NCBI GenBank assembly: GCA_027023115.1
Contig: JALVWZ010000351.1
Span: forward strand, 1-7,618
Length of the DNA: 7,618 nt
From: Thermaceae bacterium
GTDB lineage: Bacteria > Deinococcota > Deinococci > Deinococcales > Marinithermaceae
Direction: 5' to 3'
A program made the translations under genes and the position numbers. Below the pieces are notes generated by a model, which did no database searches, was not told the DNA's origin, and saw nothing but the letters and a program-made list of their open reading frames with translations. Positions 1 to 6,023 of the stretch are shown piece after piece. The stretch's first letter is position 1; the number at the start of each line of letters is the position of its first letter.

Positions 1-1
1 T

Positions 2-78
2 TGGTGGGCCGTGTAGGACTCGAACCTACAACCAACCGATTAAGAGTCGGTGGCTCTGCCAAATTGAGCTAACGGCCC
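2..78 (-). tRNA. tRNA-Lys(CUU)
   Basis: Read on the minus strand this folds into a complete cloverleaf. The acceptor stem is GGGCCGU/ACGGCCC, the D stem GCUC/GAGC, the anticodon stem ACCGA/UCGGU with loop CUCUUAA, and the T stem GUAGG/CCUAC with loop UUCGAGU. The anticodon CUU lies at 42-44 and decodes the lysine codon AAG. The discriminator base is A (position 5) and the 3' CCA is encoded in the DNA (positions 2-4). All stems are perfectly paired, so it should be functional. It is transcribed from its own promoter just upstream (92-120). Confidence 0.97.
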
Positions 79-91
79 AAGGCCAAGGAAC

Positions 92-120
92 ACTTTAGCC
101 CGAAATGGCGGGTTCGTCAA
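92..120 (-). promoter_or_regulatory. Promoter of the tRNA-Lys gene
   Basis: On the minus strand TTGACG (115-120) and TAAAGT (92-97) are separated by exactly 17 bases, a near-consensus housekeeping promoter. Transcription would begin around position 85, about seven bases before the mature tRNA 5' end, leaving a very short leader for RNase P to remove. The nonamer TTGACGAAC of the -35 region recurs 45 bp upstream (157-165) without a matching -10. Confidence 0.82.
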
Positions 121-227
121 GCGGGTTGCGACCCAGACGCCGTTTCTGTAAATCCAGTTCGTCAAATCTGCCGCATCGACTACTTCTGTTTCGCAACAGG
201 GCGAAAAAGACGTATGGTTCGGGCGCG

Positions 228-251
228 AAAAAAGGCGCCCGGAGGGGCGCC
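228..251 (-). terminator. Intrinsic terminator of sodA
   Basis: On the minus strand a perfect 7-bp GC stem, GGCGCCC / GGGCGCC (245-251 and 234-240) with a 4-base loop, is followed by six T (228-233). It begins about 19 bases after the sodA stop codon and separates sodA from the tRNA promoter. Confidence 0.92.
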
Positions 252-269
252 CTAAAGGTAGGGGCTGGT

Positions 270-890
270 CTAGCCCAGCGCCTCTTCGTACTTTTTGGCC
301 ACCACGTCGAAGTTGACCACGTTCCAGAAGGCCTGGATGTACTCCGGGCGACGGTTTTGGTACTTGAGGTAATAGGCGTGCTCCCAAACGTCGAGGCCGA
401 GAATGGGGGTAAAGCCCTGCATTACCGGGTTGTCCTGGTTGGGGGTGGAGAAGACGTGCAGCTTCTGCCAGGGGTCGAGCGCCAGCCAGGCCCAGCCGGA
501 GCCGAAACGGGTGGCGGCCGCCTTGCTGAAGGCGTCTTTGAACGACTCGAAAGAGCCGAAGGTACTGTCGATGGCCGCGGCTAGCTTGCCGCCGGGAGTT
601 TGGCTGCCACCCGGGGCAATGACCTCCCAGAAGAGGCTGTGGTTGAGGTGGCCGCCGCCGTTGTTGCGAACGGCGGTCTGGATCTCCGCGGGCAGGGCGG
701 CCAGGTGGGTGAGCAGCTCCTCGGCGCTGGCCGAGTGCAGGTAGGGGTGTCCCTCGAGCGCCTTGTTCAGGTTGTTGACGTAGCCGCCGTGGTGCTTGGT
801 GTGGTGGATTTCCATCGTGCGGGCGTCAATGTGGGGCTCGAGCGAGTCGTACGCGTAACCTAGTTCGGGTAACTGAAACGGGTATGCCAT
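270..890 (-). CDS. sodA: Superoxide dismutase [Mn]
   Basis: Cytoplasmic superoxide dismutase (206 aa), converting superoxide to oxygen and hydrogen peroxide. It has the usual Fe/Mn-SOD length and both domains: an N-terminal helical hairpin (to about residue 90) and a C-terminal alpha/beta domain. By alignment to remembered Fe/Mn-SODs the four metal ligands are His29 (MEIHHTKHH), His84 (HLNHSLFW), Asp167 and His171 ([10 protein letters not shown]). Gly78-80 before HLNH, with Gln152 in the STPNQDNP segment, is the manganese-type arrangement; iron enzymes place the glutamine in the N-terminal domain. The sequence reads very like the Thermus thermophilus enzyme as I recall it. The ATG is supported by a GGAGGA ribosome site (902-907) about 11 bases upstream. 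It has its own promoter and terminator, so it is monocistronic. Mn rather than Fe preference is inferred from these residues; the SOD family call is certain. Confidence 0.98.
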   Translation of the reverse strand: MAYPFQLPELGYAYDSLEPHIDARTMEIHHTKHHGGYVNNLNKALEGHPYLHSASAEELLTHLAALPAEIQTAVRNNGGGHLNHSLFWEVIAPGGSQTPGGKLAAAIDSTFGSFESFKDAFSKAAATRFGSGWAWLALDPWQKLHVFSTPNQDNPVMQGFTPILGLDVWEHAYYLKYQNRRPEYIQAFWNVVNFDVVAKKYEEALG

Positions 891-927
891 ATTCGATCCT
901 CTCCTCCACGCCGTCAGGCGTTCTCAC

Positions 928-933
928 ATTATA
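928..933 (-). promoter_or_regulatory. Probable sodA promoter -10 box
   Basis: The minus strand reads TATAAT here, an exact -10 consensus 37 bases before the sodA ATG. The hexamer at 17-bp spacing (GATATC, 951-956) is a poor -35, so either an activator helps or the -10 dominates. The predicted leader contains a small hairpin, CGCC-GTCA-GGCG (909-920), just ahead of the ribosome site. Confidence 0.6.
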
Positions 934-966
934 CCGCAGTGAAATGGTCGGATATCTGCAAAAGAT

Positions 967-997
967 GAGAGAGCGCCGGCGGAGCCGGCGCTCTCTT
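967..997 (-). terminator. Intrinsic terminator of fumC
   Basis: GAGAGCGCCGGC (969-980) pairs perfectly with GCCGGCGCTCTC (984-995) around a 3-base loop, and one A-T plus one G-U pair extend the stem. On the minus strand it is followed by the T-rich run TCATCTTTT. It lies 18 bases past the fumC stop and upstream of the sodA -10 box, so it insulates sodA from fumC transcription. The U-tract is interrupted but the stem is very strong. Confidence 0.85.
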
Positions 998-1014
998 CCA
1001 GAAGAACCCAACCG

Positions 1015-2415
1015 CTACTTGTGCGGAATGCCCGGTTCGGTCATCTTCCAGGGGTCCAGCAGCTCGTTCAGCTCGTCTTCGGGGAGGACGCTTTCCTCGA
1101 GGCAGACCTGGCGCACCGTCTTGCCCTCCTTGACCGATTTCTTGGCGATCTCGGCGGCGCGGTCGTAGCCGATGACCGGGGCCAGGCTGGTGACCATGGC
1201 CAAGCTCCACTCGACGTAGCTGGCGGCCTTTTCACGGTTGGCGTCCATGCCCACCACCGCCTTGTCGGTGAAGGCGCGGACGGCGTTGCCGAGGAAGGTG
1301 ACCGACTCGAGCAGGTTGCGGGCGATGACCGGCATCATCACGTTCAGGTCGAGGTTGCCGTGGGTGTTGGAAACCTGCACGGTGGTGGCGTTGCCGATTA
1401 CCTGAGCACTGACCATCATCAGCGCCTCCGACATGACCGGGTTCACCTTGCCGGGCATGATCGAAGAACCGGGCTGGACCGCCGGTAGCGAGATCTCGGC
1501 AATGCCGCAGCGGGGGCCGCTGGAAAGCCAGCGGATGTCGTTGGCGATCTTGACCATACTGGTGGCGATGGTCGCTAGCTGGCCGGCCAGCTCCACGGCG
1601 GCGTCTTTGGAGTGTTGTGCTTCGAAGTGGTTGACCGCTTCGCGGAATGGCAGGCCGAAGCGCATCGCCAGTTTTTCGGCCACGCGCGCGCCGAACTCGG
1701 GGTGGGTATTGAGGCCGGTGCCCACCGCGGTGCCGCCCTGGGCCAGCTCGTAAAGGCGCGGCAACGTGCTCTCGAGCCGCTCTATGGCCAGCTCCACCTG
1801 GCGCGCCCAGCCGCTTACTTCCTGGCCCATGCGGATGGGGGTGGCGTCCATCAGGTGGGTGCGGCCGATCTTGACCACGTCGTCCCAGGCCTGCGCCTTC
1901 TCGAGGAGCGCCTGGTGCAGGTGCTTCAGCGCCGGCAGCAGCACCTCGTTGGTCTGCACCGCGACGGACACGTGAATGGCGGTGGGAATGGTGTCGTTCG
2001 ACGACTGGCCGAAGTTTACGTGGTCGTTGGGGTGCACCGGGTCCTTACCGCCGCGCTTGCCGGTGAGAATCTCGTTGGCCCGGCCGGCGATCACCTCGTT
2101 GGTGTTCATGTTGGTCGAGGTGCCGGAGCCGGTCTGGAAGATATCTACCACGAACTGGTCGTCCAGCTTGCCCTCCATTACTTCCTCGGCGGCCTGCATG
2201 ATTGCCTTGGCGCGCTCTTCGTCGAGGTTGCCCAGCTCTAGGTTGACCTCGGCGGCGGCGTGCTTTATGGCCCCGAGCGCCTTGATGAAGGGGCGCGGAA
2301 AGCGCAAGCCAGAAATGGGAAAGTTCTCCACCGCACGCGCCGTCTGTGCACCGTAGTAAGCGTCGGCGGGAACCTTCAGCTCGCCCATCGAGTCTTTCTC
2401 GATCCTGTATTCCAT
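1015..2415 (-). CDS. fumC: Fumarate hydratase class II
   Basis: Catalyses the reversible hydration of fumarate to L-malate in the TCA cycle, in the cytoplasm; the family is homotetrameric and free of iron-sulphur clusters. The 466-residue length is typical. Visible family motifs are TGSGTSTNMNTNEV (95-108), the SSND segment (138-141), GRTHLMDATP (184-193) with the His equivalent to the E. coli FumC catalytic His188, and the superfamily signature GSSIMPGKVNP (316-326) on the catalytic-serine loop. SGPRCGIAEI (299-308) and the HGNLDLNVMMPVIARNLLES region (from 352) favour fumarase over aspartase or argininosuccinate lyase. Aspartase, the closest relative, is the only realistic alternative. The ATG has a full GGAGGT ribosome site (2421-2426) five bases upstream. 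A weak -10 candidate, TACTAT on the minus strand, lies at 2433-2438. The gene is bracketed by terminators and so stands alone. Confidence 0.97.
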   Translation of the reverse strand: MEYRIEKDSMGELKVPADAYYGAQTARAVENFPISGLRFPRPFIKALGAIKHAAAEVNLELGNLDEERAKAIMQAAEEVMEGKLDDQFVVDIFQTGSGTSTNMNTNEVIAGRANEILTGKRGGKDPVHPNDHVNFGQSSNDTIPTAIHVSVAVQTNEVLLPALKHLHQALLEKAQAWDDVVKIGRTHLMDATPIRMGQEVSGWARQVELAIERLESTLPRLYELAQGGTAVGTGLNTHPEFGARVAEKLAMRFGLPFREAVNHFEAQHSKDAAVELAGQLATIATSMVKIANDIRWLSSGPRCGIAEISLPAVQPGSSIMPGKVNPVMSEALMMVSAQVIGNATTVQVSNTHGNLDLNVMMPVIARNLLESVTFLGNAVRAFTDKAVVGMDANREKAASYVEWSLAMVTSLAPVIGYDRAAEIAKKSVKEGKTVRQVCLEESVLPEDELNELLDPWKMTEPGIPHK

Positions 2416-2484
2416 GACGTACCTCCACTAAAATAGTACGCCGCCGGCGCTGGACAGGAGTCCTACATTACAAAGCCGGAACAA

Positions 2485-2508
2485 GAAAACCGGGGGCTAA
2501 GCCCCCGG
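2485..2508 (-). terminator. Intrinsic terminator of the cytochrome c gene
   Basis: CCGGGGGC (2490-2497) and GCCCCCGG (2501-2508) form a perfect 8-bp stem with a 3-base loop; on the minus strand TTTTCTT follows. It lies 18 bases downstream of the cytochrome stop codon and about 75 bases before the fumC start, separating the two units. Confidence 0.92.
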
Positions 2509-2526
2509 CCGTTGGGCGTTTCGCGT

Positions 2527-3030
2527 TTACTTGGCGGGGTCGGTCTTTTTGTTGAAGTTGACGTAGTCCATCGCTGGGGCCGGCGGCAGCTGGAACTCTA
2601 CGTAGGCGTGTCCGGTGGCGACGTGGCAGGCGTTACAACCAGCGACCGCAGCATCATAGTGCTGTTGGAAAGAAGCCCAGTCCTTGTTTTCGATGTCGGC
2701 CTTGAGGGTGTCGAGGTAGCCGTGCTCGAAGGAGCGCAGCATGGGAGCATTCTTGGGGCGGGTTATTTCGCCGACCTCCTGGATCTCCACCGCTTCCTTG
2801 AGCTGGTACTGGGCCATACCCCAGTTTCCGCCCTTGGCGGCGTAGTAGGTGTTGGTAAAGCGGTTGCCGTACTCGATCATGACCGTACCGAGTCCCGGCT
2901 GAATCTTGGCCAGGGCGTTCACCCGCTCCTCGAGGGTGCCGTTGTAGATATCCATGGCCTTGTCGGCAGCGAATACGAACAGAGCGAGGCTGGACATCGC
3001 CAGCAGGCCGATCAGCAAACGTCTTTTCAT
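2527..3030 (-). CDS. Exported monohaem c-type cytochrome (function unassigned)
   Basis: A 167-aa protein with an N-terminal export signal: MKRR, a hydrophobic stretch at about 5-20, and a plausible cleavage near Ala21-Ala22. It should therefore lie outside the cytoplasmic membrane, free or held by an uncleaved anchor. A single haem c attachment site, CNACH (132-136), sits in the C-terminal quarter, after a long, probably helical region (about 23-130). A late CxxCH on the last helix is the arrangement of four-helix-bundle cytochromes c' and c-556, not of ordinary cytochrome c, where CxxCH is near the N-terminus. His136 would be the proximal ligand; the distal one is not obvious (Met51 or nothing). 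A Pro-rich tail follows the haem site. The ATG has AAAGGAG (3037-3043) about six bases upstream. It is monocistronic. That it is a c-type cytochrome is solid; c'-like fold and any role in electron transfer or gas binding are inference. Confidence 0.85.
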   Translation of the reverse strand: MKRRLLIGLLAMSSLALFVFAADKAMDIYNGTLEERVNALAKIQPGLGTVMIEYGNRFTNTYYAAKGGNWGMAQYQLKEAVEIQEVGEITRPKNAPMLRSFEHGYLDTLKADIENKDWASFQQHYDAAVAGCNACHVATGHAYVEFQLPPAPAMDYVNFNKKTDPAK

Positions 3031-3052
3031 TTGACTCTCCTTTCAAGTAAAC

Positions 3053-3081
3053 ATGATAACACATATATCAAGGGTATATGT
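3053..3081 (-). promoter_or_regulatory. Candidate promoter and operator of the cytochrome gene
   Basis: A perfect inverted repeat, ACATATA (3061-3067) / TATATGT (3075-3081) with a 7-base gap, lies 31-51 bases upstream of the cytochrome ATG. On the minus strand TATCAT (3053-3058) could be the -10, with a start near 3046 that leaves the AAAGGAG ribosome site in a short leader. The palindrome would then cover the spacer and the -35 region, where there is no good -35 hexamer. This fits a transcription-factor site. The palindrome is seen directly; its function is inferred. Confidence 0.45.
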
Positions 3082-3140
3082 ATGAGAGATGGCAAATCCT
3101 TCACCGAGTCATCCGTCGCGGGCCATCCGTCGGTAGTTAT

Positions 3141-3428
3141 CTGTAGGGTTCGAACACGTTATTCACGCAGCTCCCGTCGCCACGTGCATCTCCCCATCCT
3201 CAATCCCAGCAAAGGCTGGGGCCCAGGACCGCTTTAGAAGTCGCGTTTGGGGTTTTGCGTCGTCACCGTTGTTTCTTCTTGCGACACCCACGAACGGCGG
3301 TGACTGTGCCGGTCTGGGTTCCAGCTCGCGCGAGCCAAGGCCCGCTTGGCTGGAATGACGAAACAGCGGCATGTAGCCCGTGGCTCGGGGCATGCAGTCG
3401 TGGTTTGCAGATTGCGACTCGTGGCTTT
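3141..3428. repeat. Interspersed hairpin-rich repeat, copy 1
   Basis: This fills most of the gene-free stretch 3031-3507. It aligns by eye with 7302-7588. Shared blocks are a leading block (3141-3229 with 7302-7388, roughly four in five bases identical), a CGTCACCG block, a block from GCTGGAATGA to GCGGCATGT (3349-3373 with 7529-7553), and a tandem heptad array. Inside are a left hairpin CCCAGC-AAAG-GCTGGG (3205-3220) and a right inverted pair TTCCAGC (3319-3325) / GCTGGAA (3349-3355) enclosing CTCGCGCGAG and GCCAAG/CTTGGC. No convincing reading frame or transposase is present. The ends are uncertain. It resembles a non-autonomous, MITE-like element or a scattered intergenic repeat. The rest of the gap, 3082-3140, shows only the direct repeat CATCCGTCG (3110-3118, 3124-3132), and 3429-3507 shows nothing I can name. 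Confidence 0.75.
3374..3428. repeat. Degenerate 7-bp tandem array in repeat copy 1
   Basis: The sequence reads as consecutive units TAGCCCG, TGGCTCG, GGGCATG, CAGTCG (one base short), TGGTTTG, CAGATTG, CGACTCG, TGGCTTT. The approximate consensus is T-R-G-C-Y-Y-G. A matching array occurs at the same place in copy 2, also with a 6-base fourth unit. Confidence 0.6.
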
Positions 3429-3507
3429 CGTGCCTACGCCCCTCTAAGCCCCTGTAAAACGGCGGTACTTGGCTTGGCAAGGCCCTATAGAGAAAATCTT
3501 TGGCAGG

Positions 3508-3909
3508 CTAAAGCTGGAGCTGGCTTCCGGGACTCTTGTGGACGTGGACCACCTTCCAGCCGTCCGCTAACTCGACCAGTACCCGGCTTTCGTTGATCGT
3601 CTTGTGGCTGATGGCGCCGTCTTTGTAGACGGAGAGCAGCAGTGTGTAGCTGACGATGGCGGTGGTTCCGTAAAGTTGCAAGCGAGCGTCGAGCAGGTCA
3701 TAGCGCCAGTCGGCGCCGACGCCCATCCAGTCGTGTTCCATCATGAACTCGTGAAAGCTGAGCCCGTCTATCCGGTGCGGGGTGACGAACCACTCGTAAA
3801 CGGCCACGTCATCGGCAGTCGTTTGGGTGTAGACCTCCCAGTCACCGGCGTAGATGGCCGCCAGGTGCCGGTGCAGCGTTTCCCAAATTGCCTTTTCTCT
3901 GCTATCCAT
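3508..3909 (-). CDS. NTF2-like (SnoaL / CaMKII-association-type) small protein
   Basis: A 133-aa protein without signal peptide or membrane segment, so cytoplasmic. It reads as one NTF2-like cone domain: an N-terminal helix of the type IWETLHRHLAAIYAGDWEVYTQTTADDV, then FEW-like and GLSFHEFM segments, several beta strands, and a closing WKVVHVHKSP. That ending, with the early GDWExY, recalls the calcium/calmodulin-kinase II association-domain / DUF4440 group, whose bacterial members mostly lack a known reaction. I see no catalytic signature to assign one. I start it at the ATG at 3909 because GGAGGT (3918-3923) lies eight bases upstream. An in-frame ATG 42 codons further back would overlap the divergent membrane gene and has no family-like sequence. 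It is transcribed divergently from that gene, and no clear terminator follows its TAG. Fold confidence is moderate to good; function is unknown. Confidence 0.8.
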   Translation of the reverse strand: MDSREKAIWETLHRHLAAIYAGDWEVYTQTTADDVAVYEWFVTPHRIDGLSFHEFMMEHDWMGVGADWRYDLLDARLQLYGTTAIVSYTLLLSVYKDGAISHKTINESRVLVELADGWKVVHVHKSPGSQLQL

Positions 3910-3929
3910 AGTGCGCCACCTCCGCCTCC

Positions 3930-3947
3930 ATTCTATTTGGGTATCAT
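3930..3947. promoter_or_regulatory. Back-to-back -10 boxes of a divergent gene pair
   Basis: Only 43 bp separate the two start codons (3909 minus, 3953 plus). Within them TAGAAT lies on the minus strand (3930-3935), with a partial -35 TTCATG at 16 bp, and TATCAT on the plus strand (3942-3947), five bases before the membrane-protein ATG. The plus-strand transcript would be leaderless. Opening one promoter should interfere with the other, as the boxes are six bases apart. No good -35 is visible for the plus-strand promoter. Confidence 0.5.
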
Positions 3948-3952
3948 GGGTC

Positions 3953-4462
3953 ATGAATGCCGTCGAAAGGCTGGTGGCGGAATCGGCGCGACCGCTAGTC
4001 CTCTGGACACTGGGCGCGGTCACGGTCATCTTCATGGCCGCCTTTAGCGCCGTTCTTACGCCGGCAATCGAACAGGTAGCCGGCGGGCCGCCGCCGGACG
4101 TGGTGCTTTGGCAATCTCCCCAGCAGTTCGCCTCCTGGCTGGCGCGCGGCGGTGCCGAGGTGCGGCGTCTCTACGGTTGGTTCTTGCTGGCCGATACCTT
4201 CTATCCGCTCGTTTACGGTCTCTTCTTCGCCGCGTTGCTTTGGAAGCTGAGCATGGGCGGCAAGGCCTGGCACCTTGCTGTTTACGCGGTTCTCGCCGAC
4301 TACATCGAGAACGCCATGCACGCCGTGATTTTGTGGCAGTACCCGCGCTTTCCCGACTGGGCGGCGTGGGTGGCCGCCGTGGCGACGCCGCTCAAGTGGG
4401 GTTTGCTGGCGGTCGTTTTGCTGAGAGCGGCGTACCTCTGGTGGCAGGGGCGGCGGCGCTAG
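3953..4462 (+). CDS. Four-helix integral membrane protein, function unknown
   Basis: A 169-aa inner-membrane protein with four likely transmembrane segments at about 15-37, 76-98, 106-128 and 136-163, and a basic C-terminal tail (WWQGRRR). The 38-75 loop between helices 1 and 2 is long and soluble. The most distinctive segment is [17 protein letters not shown] (115-131), acidic residues and an Asn inside helix 3, a pattern I associate with uncharacterised small membrane proteins; I cannot name a family or substrate. I start at the ATG at 3953 because TATCAT (3942-3947) is positioned for a leaderless transcript beginning at or next to it. An upstream in-frame ATG at 3854 would lie inside the divergent gene. 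No ribosome site is visible, which suits leaderless expression. Its TAG overlaps the mutase TAG from the other strand. That it is a real membrane protein is well supported; its role is not. Confidence 0.82.
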   Translation: MNAVERLVAESARPLVLWTLGAVTVIFMAAFSAVLTPAIEQVAGGPPPDVVLWQSPQQFASWLARGGAEVRRLYGWFLLADTFYPLVYGLFFAALLWKLSMGGKAWHLAVYAVLADYIENAMHAVILWQYPRFPDWAAWVAAVATPLKWGLLAVVLLRAAYLWWQGRRR

Positions 4463-6006
4463 GCGGGTTGGTGCTCGCCCCAAACCTCGCGTAGCGCACC
4501 CGCCACCTCGCCCAAGGTGGCGCTGGCGCGGAAGGCCGCGAGCACGTAGGGAAACAGATTCTCGCTACCGGTCGCGGCTTTCTTGAGGTCGTCAAGGGCC
4601 AACTTAGTAGCCTGCCGATCGCGGTTTTGCTTATAGGCGCGCACTTCGGCGGCGCGGCGCTCGCCGACCGCCGGGTCTATTTTCATTACCGGCACAGGTG
4701 TTTCTTCTTCCACCGTGAAGCGGTTGAGGCCAACGATTATCCGCTCCTGGTTTTCTATTTCGCGCTGGTAGTGCCAGGCTGATTCCTCGATCTCCTTTTG
4801 CACGTAGCCGGCTTCGATGGCCCGCACCGCCCCGCCCAGCTTTTCCACCTGGGCGATAATGGCGTCGGCCTCTTTTTCCAGATCGTCGGTAAGGTGCTCC
4901 AGGTAGAACGAACCGCCGGCGGCGTCTATGGCCCGGGTCACGCCCGACTCGTAGGCCAGGATTTGCTGGGTGCGCAGGGCGAGGAGGGCGCTCTCTTCGG
5001 TGGGCAGGCCGAGGGCCTCGTCGTAGGAGTTGGTGTGTAGGCTCTGGGTTCCACCCAGAACGGCCGCCAGCGCCTGGTAGGCGACGCGCACGACGTTGTT
5101 GAGCGGTTGCTGGGCGGTCAGGGTGGAGCCGCCGGTTTGGGTGTGGAAGCGCAGCATCCACGACTTGGGATTTTTCGCTCCGAACTCCTCTTTCATGATC
5201 CGGGCCCACATCCGGCGGGCGGCGCGAAACTTGGCGGCCTCTTCGAAAATATCGTTGTGCGCGGCAAAGAAAAAGCTCAACCGCGGGGCAAAGCTGTCGA
5301 GCTCGAGGCCGCGCTCGAGGGCGGCGCGCACGTAGGCCTTGGCGTTGGCCAAGGTAAAGGCCACCTCCTGGGCGGCCGTGGAGCCGGCTTCGCGAATGTG
5401 GTAGCCGGAGATGGAGATGGTGTTCCAGCGGGGAACCTCGCGGCTGGCGAACTCGAAAACGTCGGTCACCAGGCGCATCGAGGGCTGCGGCGGGTAGATG
5501 TAGGTGCCGCGGGCGACGTACTCCTTGAGGATGTCGTTTTGGATGGTGCCGCCAACCTTGCTCCAGTCGGTTCCTTGCTCGGCGGCGACCAGCAGGTACA
5601 TCGCCAGCAGCATCATCGCCGGGGCGTTGATGGTCATGCTGGTGGTCACCTGCTCGAGGGGTATGCCGGCGAAGAGGCGCTTCATGTCGTCCACGGTGGC
5701 AATCGAAACCCCGACGCGGCCTACCTCGCCCACCGCCAGCGGGTGGTCGGGGTCGAGGCCGAGCTGGGTGGGCAGGTCGAAGGCCACCGAGAGCCCGGTC
5801 TGGCCCCGCTCGAGCAGGTAGCGGAAGCGGGCGTTGGTCTCCGCGGCCGACCCGAAGCCGGCGTACTGGCGCATGGTCCACAGGCGGTCCAGGTACATGC
5901 GTGGATAGACGCCGCGGGTAAAGGGGTACTCGCCAGGCCTGCCCAGCTTTTCGCGGTAGTCCTCCGGCAGACTTTCGAAGAGGCCGTTGCTCGATTCGTC
6001 GTTCAT
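4459..6006 (-). CDS. mcmA: Methylmalonyl-CoA mutase, catalytic (large) subunit
   Basis: Carries the substrate-binding TIM barrel that, with adenosylcobalamin, interconverts (R)-methylmalonyl-CoA and succinyl-CoA, feeding propionyl-CoA carbon from branched-chain amino acids or odd-chain acids into the TCA cycle. The 515 residues stop after the barrel and linker; there is no B12-binding DXHXXG domain, so a separate small subunit must be supplied from outside this window. Tyr48 (RQYAGF), Arg166 ([10 protein letters not shown]) and His203 ([10 protein letters not shown]) match P. shermanii Tyr89, Arg207 and His244 with a constant offset of 41. Tyr and Arg at the first two mark methylmalonyl- rather than isobutyryl-CoA specificity (Phe/Gln there). 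The start at 6006 is chosen because the protein from [17 protein letters not shown] looks family-like; the longer in-frame extension runs through another gene. No good ribosome site is seen. It follows the small membrane gene by 17 bases and is probably co-transcribed with it. Confidence 0.95.
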   Translation of the reverse strand: MNDESSNGLFESLPEDYREKLGRPGEYPFTRGVYPRMYLDRLWTMRQYAGFGSAAETNARFRYLLERGQTGLSVAFDLPTQLGLDPDHPLAVGEVGRVGVSIATVDDMKRLFAGIPLEQVTTSMTINAPAMMLLAMYLLVAAEQGTDWSKVGGTIQNDILKEYVARGTYIYPPQPSMRLVTDVFEFASREVPRWNTISISGYHIREAGSTAAQEVAFTLANAKAYVRAALERGLELDSFAPRLSFFFAAHNDIFEEAAKFRAARRMWARIMKEEFGAKNPKSWMLRFHTQTGGSTLTAQQPLNNVVRVAYQALAAVLGGTQSLHTNSYDEALGLPTEESALLALRTQQILAYESGVTRAIDAAGGSFYLEHLTDDLEKEADAIIAQVEKLGGAVRAIEAGYVQKEIEESAWHYQREIENQERIIVGLNRFTVEEETPVPVMKIDPAVGERRAAEVRAYKQNRDRQATKLALDDLKKAATGSENLFPYVLAAFRASATLGEVAGALREVWGEHQPA

Positions 6007-6023
6007 CGCGTACCAAAGCCAGC

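Noticed and set aside
184..206. CTGTT-TCGC-AACAG hairpin followed by GGCGAAAAAG as a terminator or RNA gene
   Set aside because: Only five weak base pairs and no proper T-run on either strand.
2451..2462. GGAC-AGGA-GTCC as a regulatory site upstream of fumC
   Set aside because: A four-base-arm palindrome is expected often by chance, and it has no clear relation to a promoter.
2512..3237. A 241-codon plus-strand frame opposite the cytochrome gene
   Set aside because: The opposite strand has a signal peptide, haem motif and ribosome site; this frame has none and runs into the repeat.
3374..3428. The heptad array as a CRISPR array
   Set aside because: The units are 7 bases, contiguous and degenerate, with no spacers and no cas genes.
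3163..3596. Open frames of about 105-113 codons on both strands across the repeat
   Set aside because: They have low-complexity, Arg/Pro-rich translations with no ribosome site, and copy 2 does not preserve either frame.
3854..3952. A 33-codon extension of the four-helix membrane protein
   Set aside because: It would lie inside the NTF2-like gene, and the TATCAT box is placed for a start at 3953.
3910..4035. A 42-codon extension of the NTF2-like protein
   Set aside because: It runs antisense through the start of the divergent membrane gene; a GGAGGT site correctly spaced before 3909 marks the real start.
4631..6016. A long minus-strand frame (461 codons) overlapping the mutase gene, and long plus-strand frames opposite it and opposite fumC
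   Set aside because: These are shadows of high-GC coding sequence, with Arg/Pro/Gly-rich or His/Val-rich translations and no domains.
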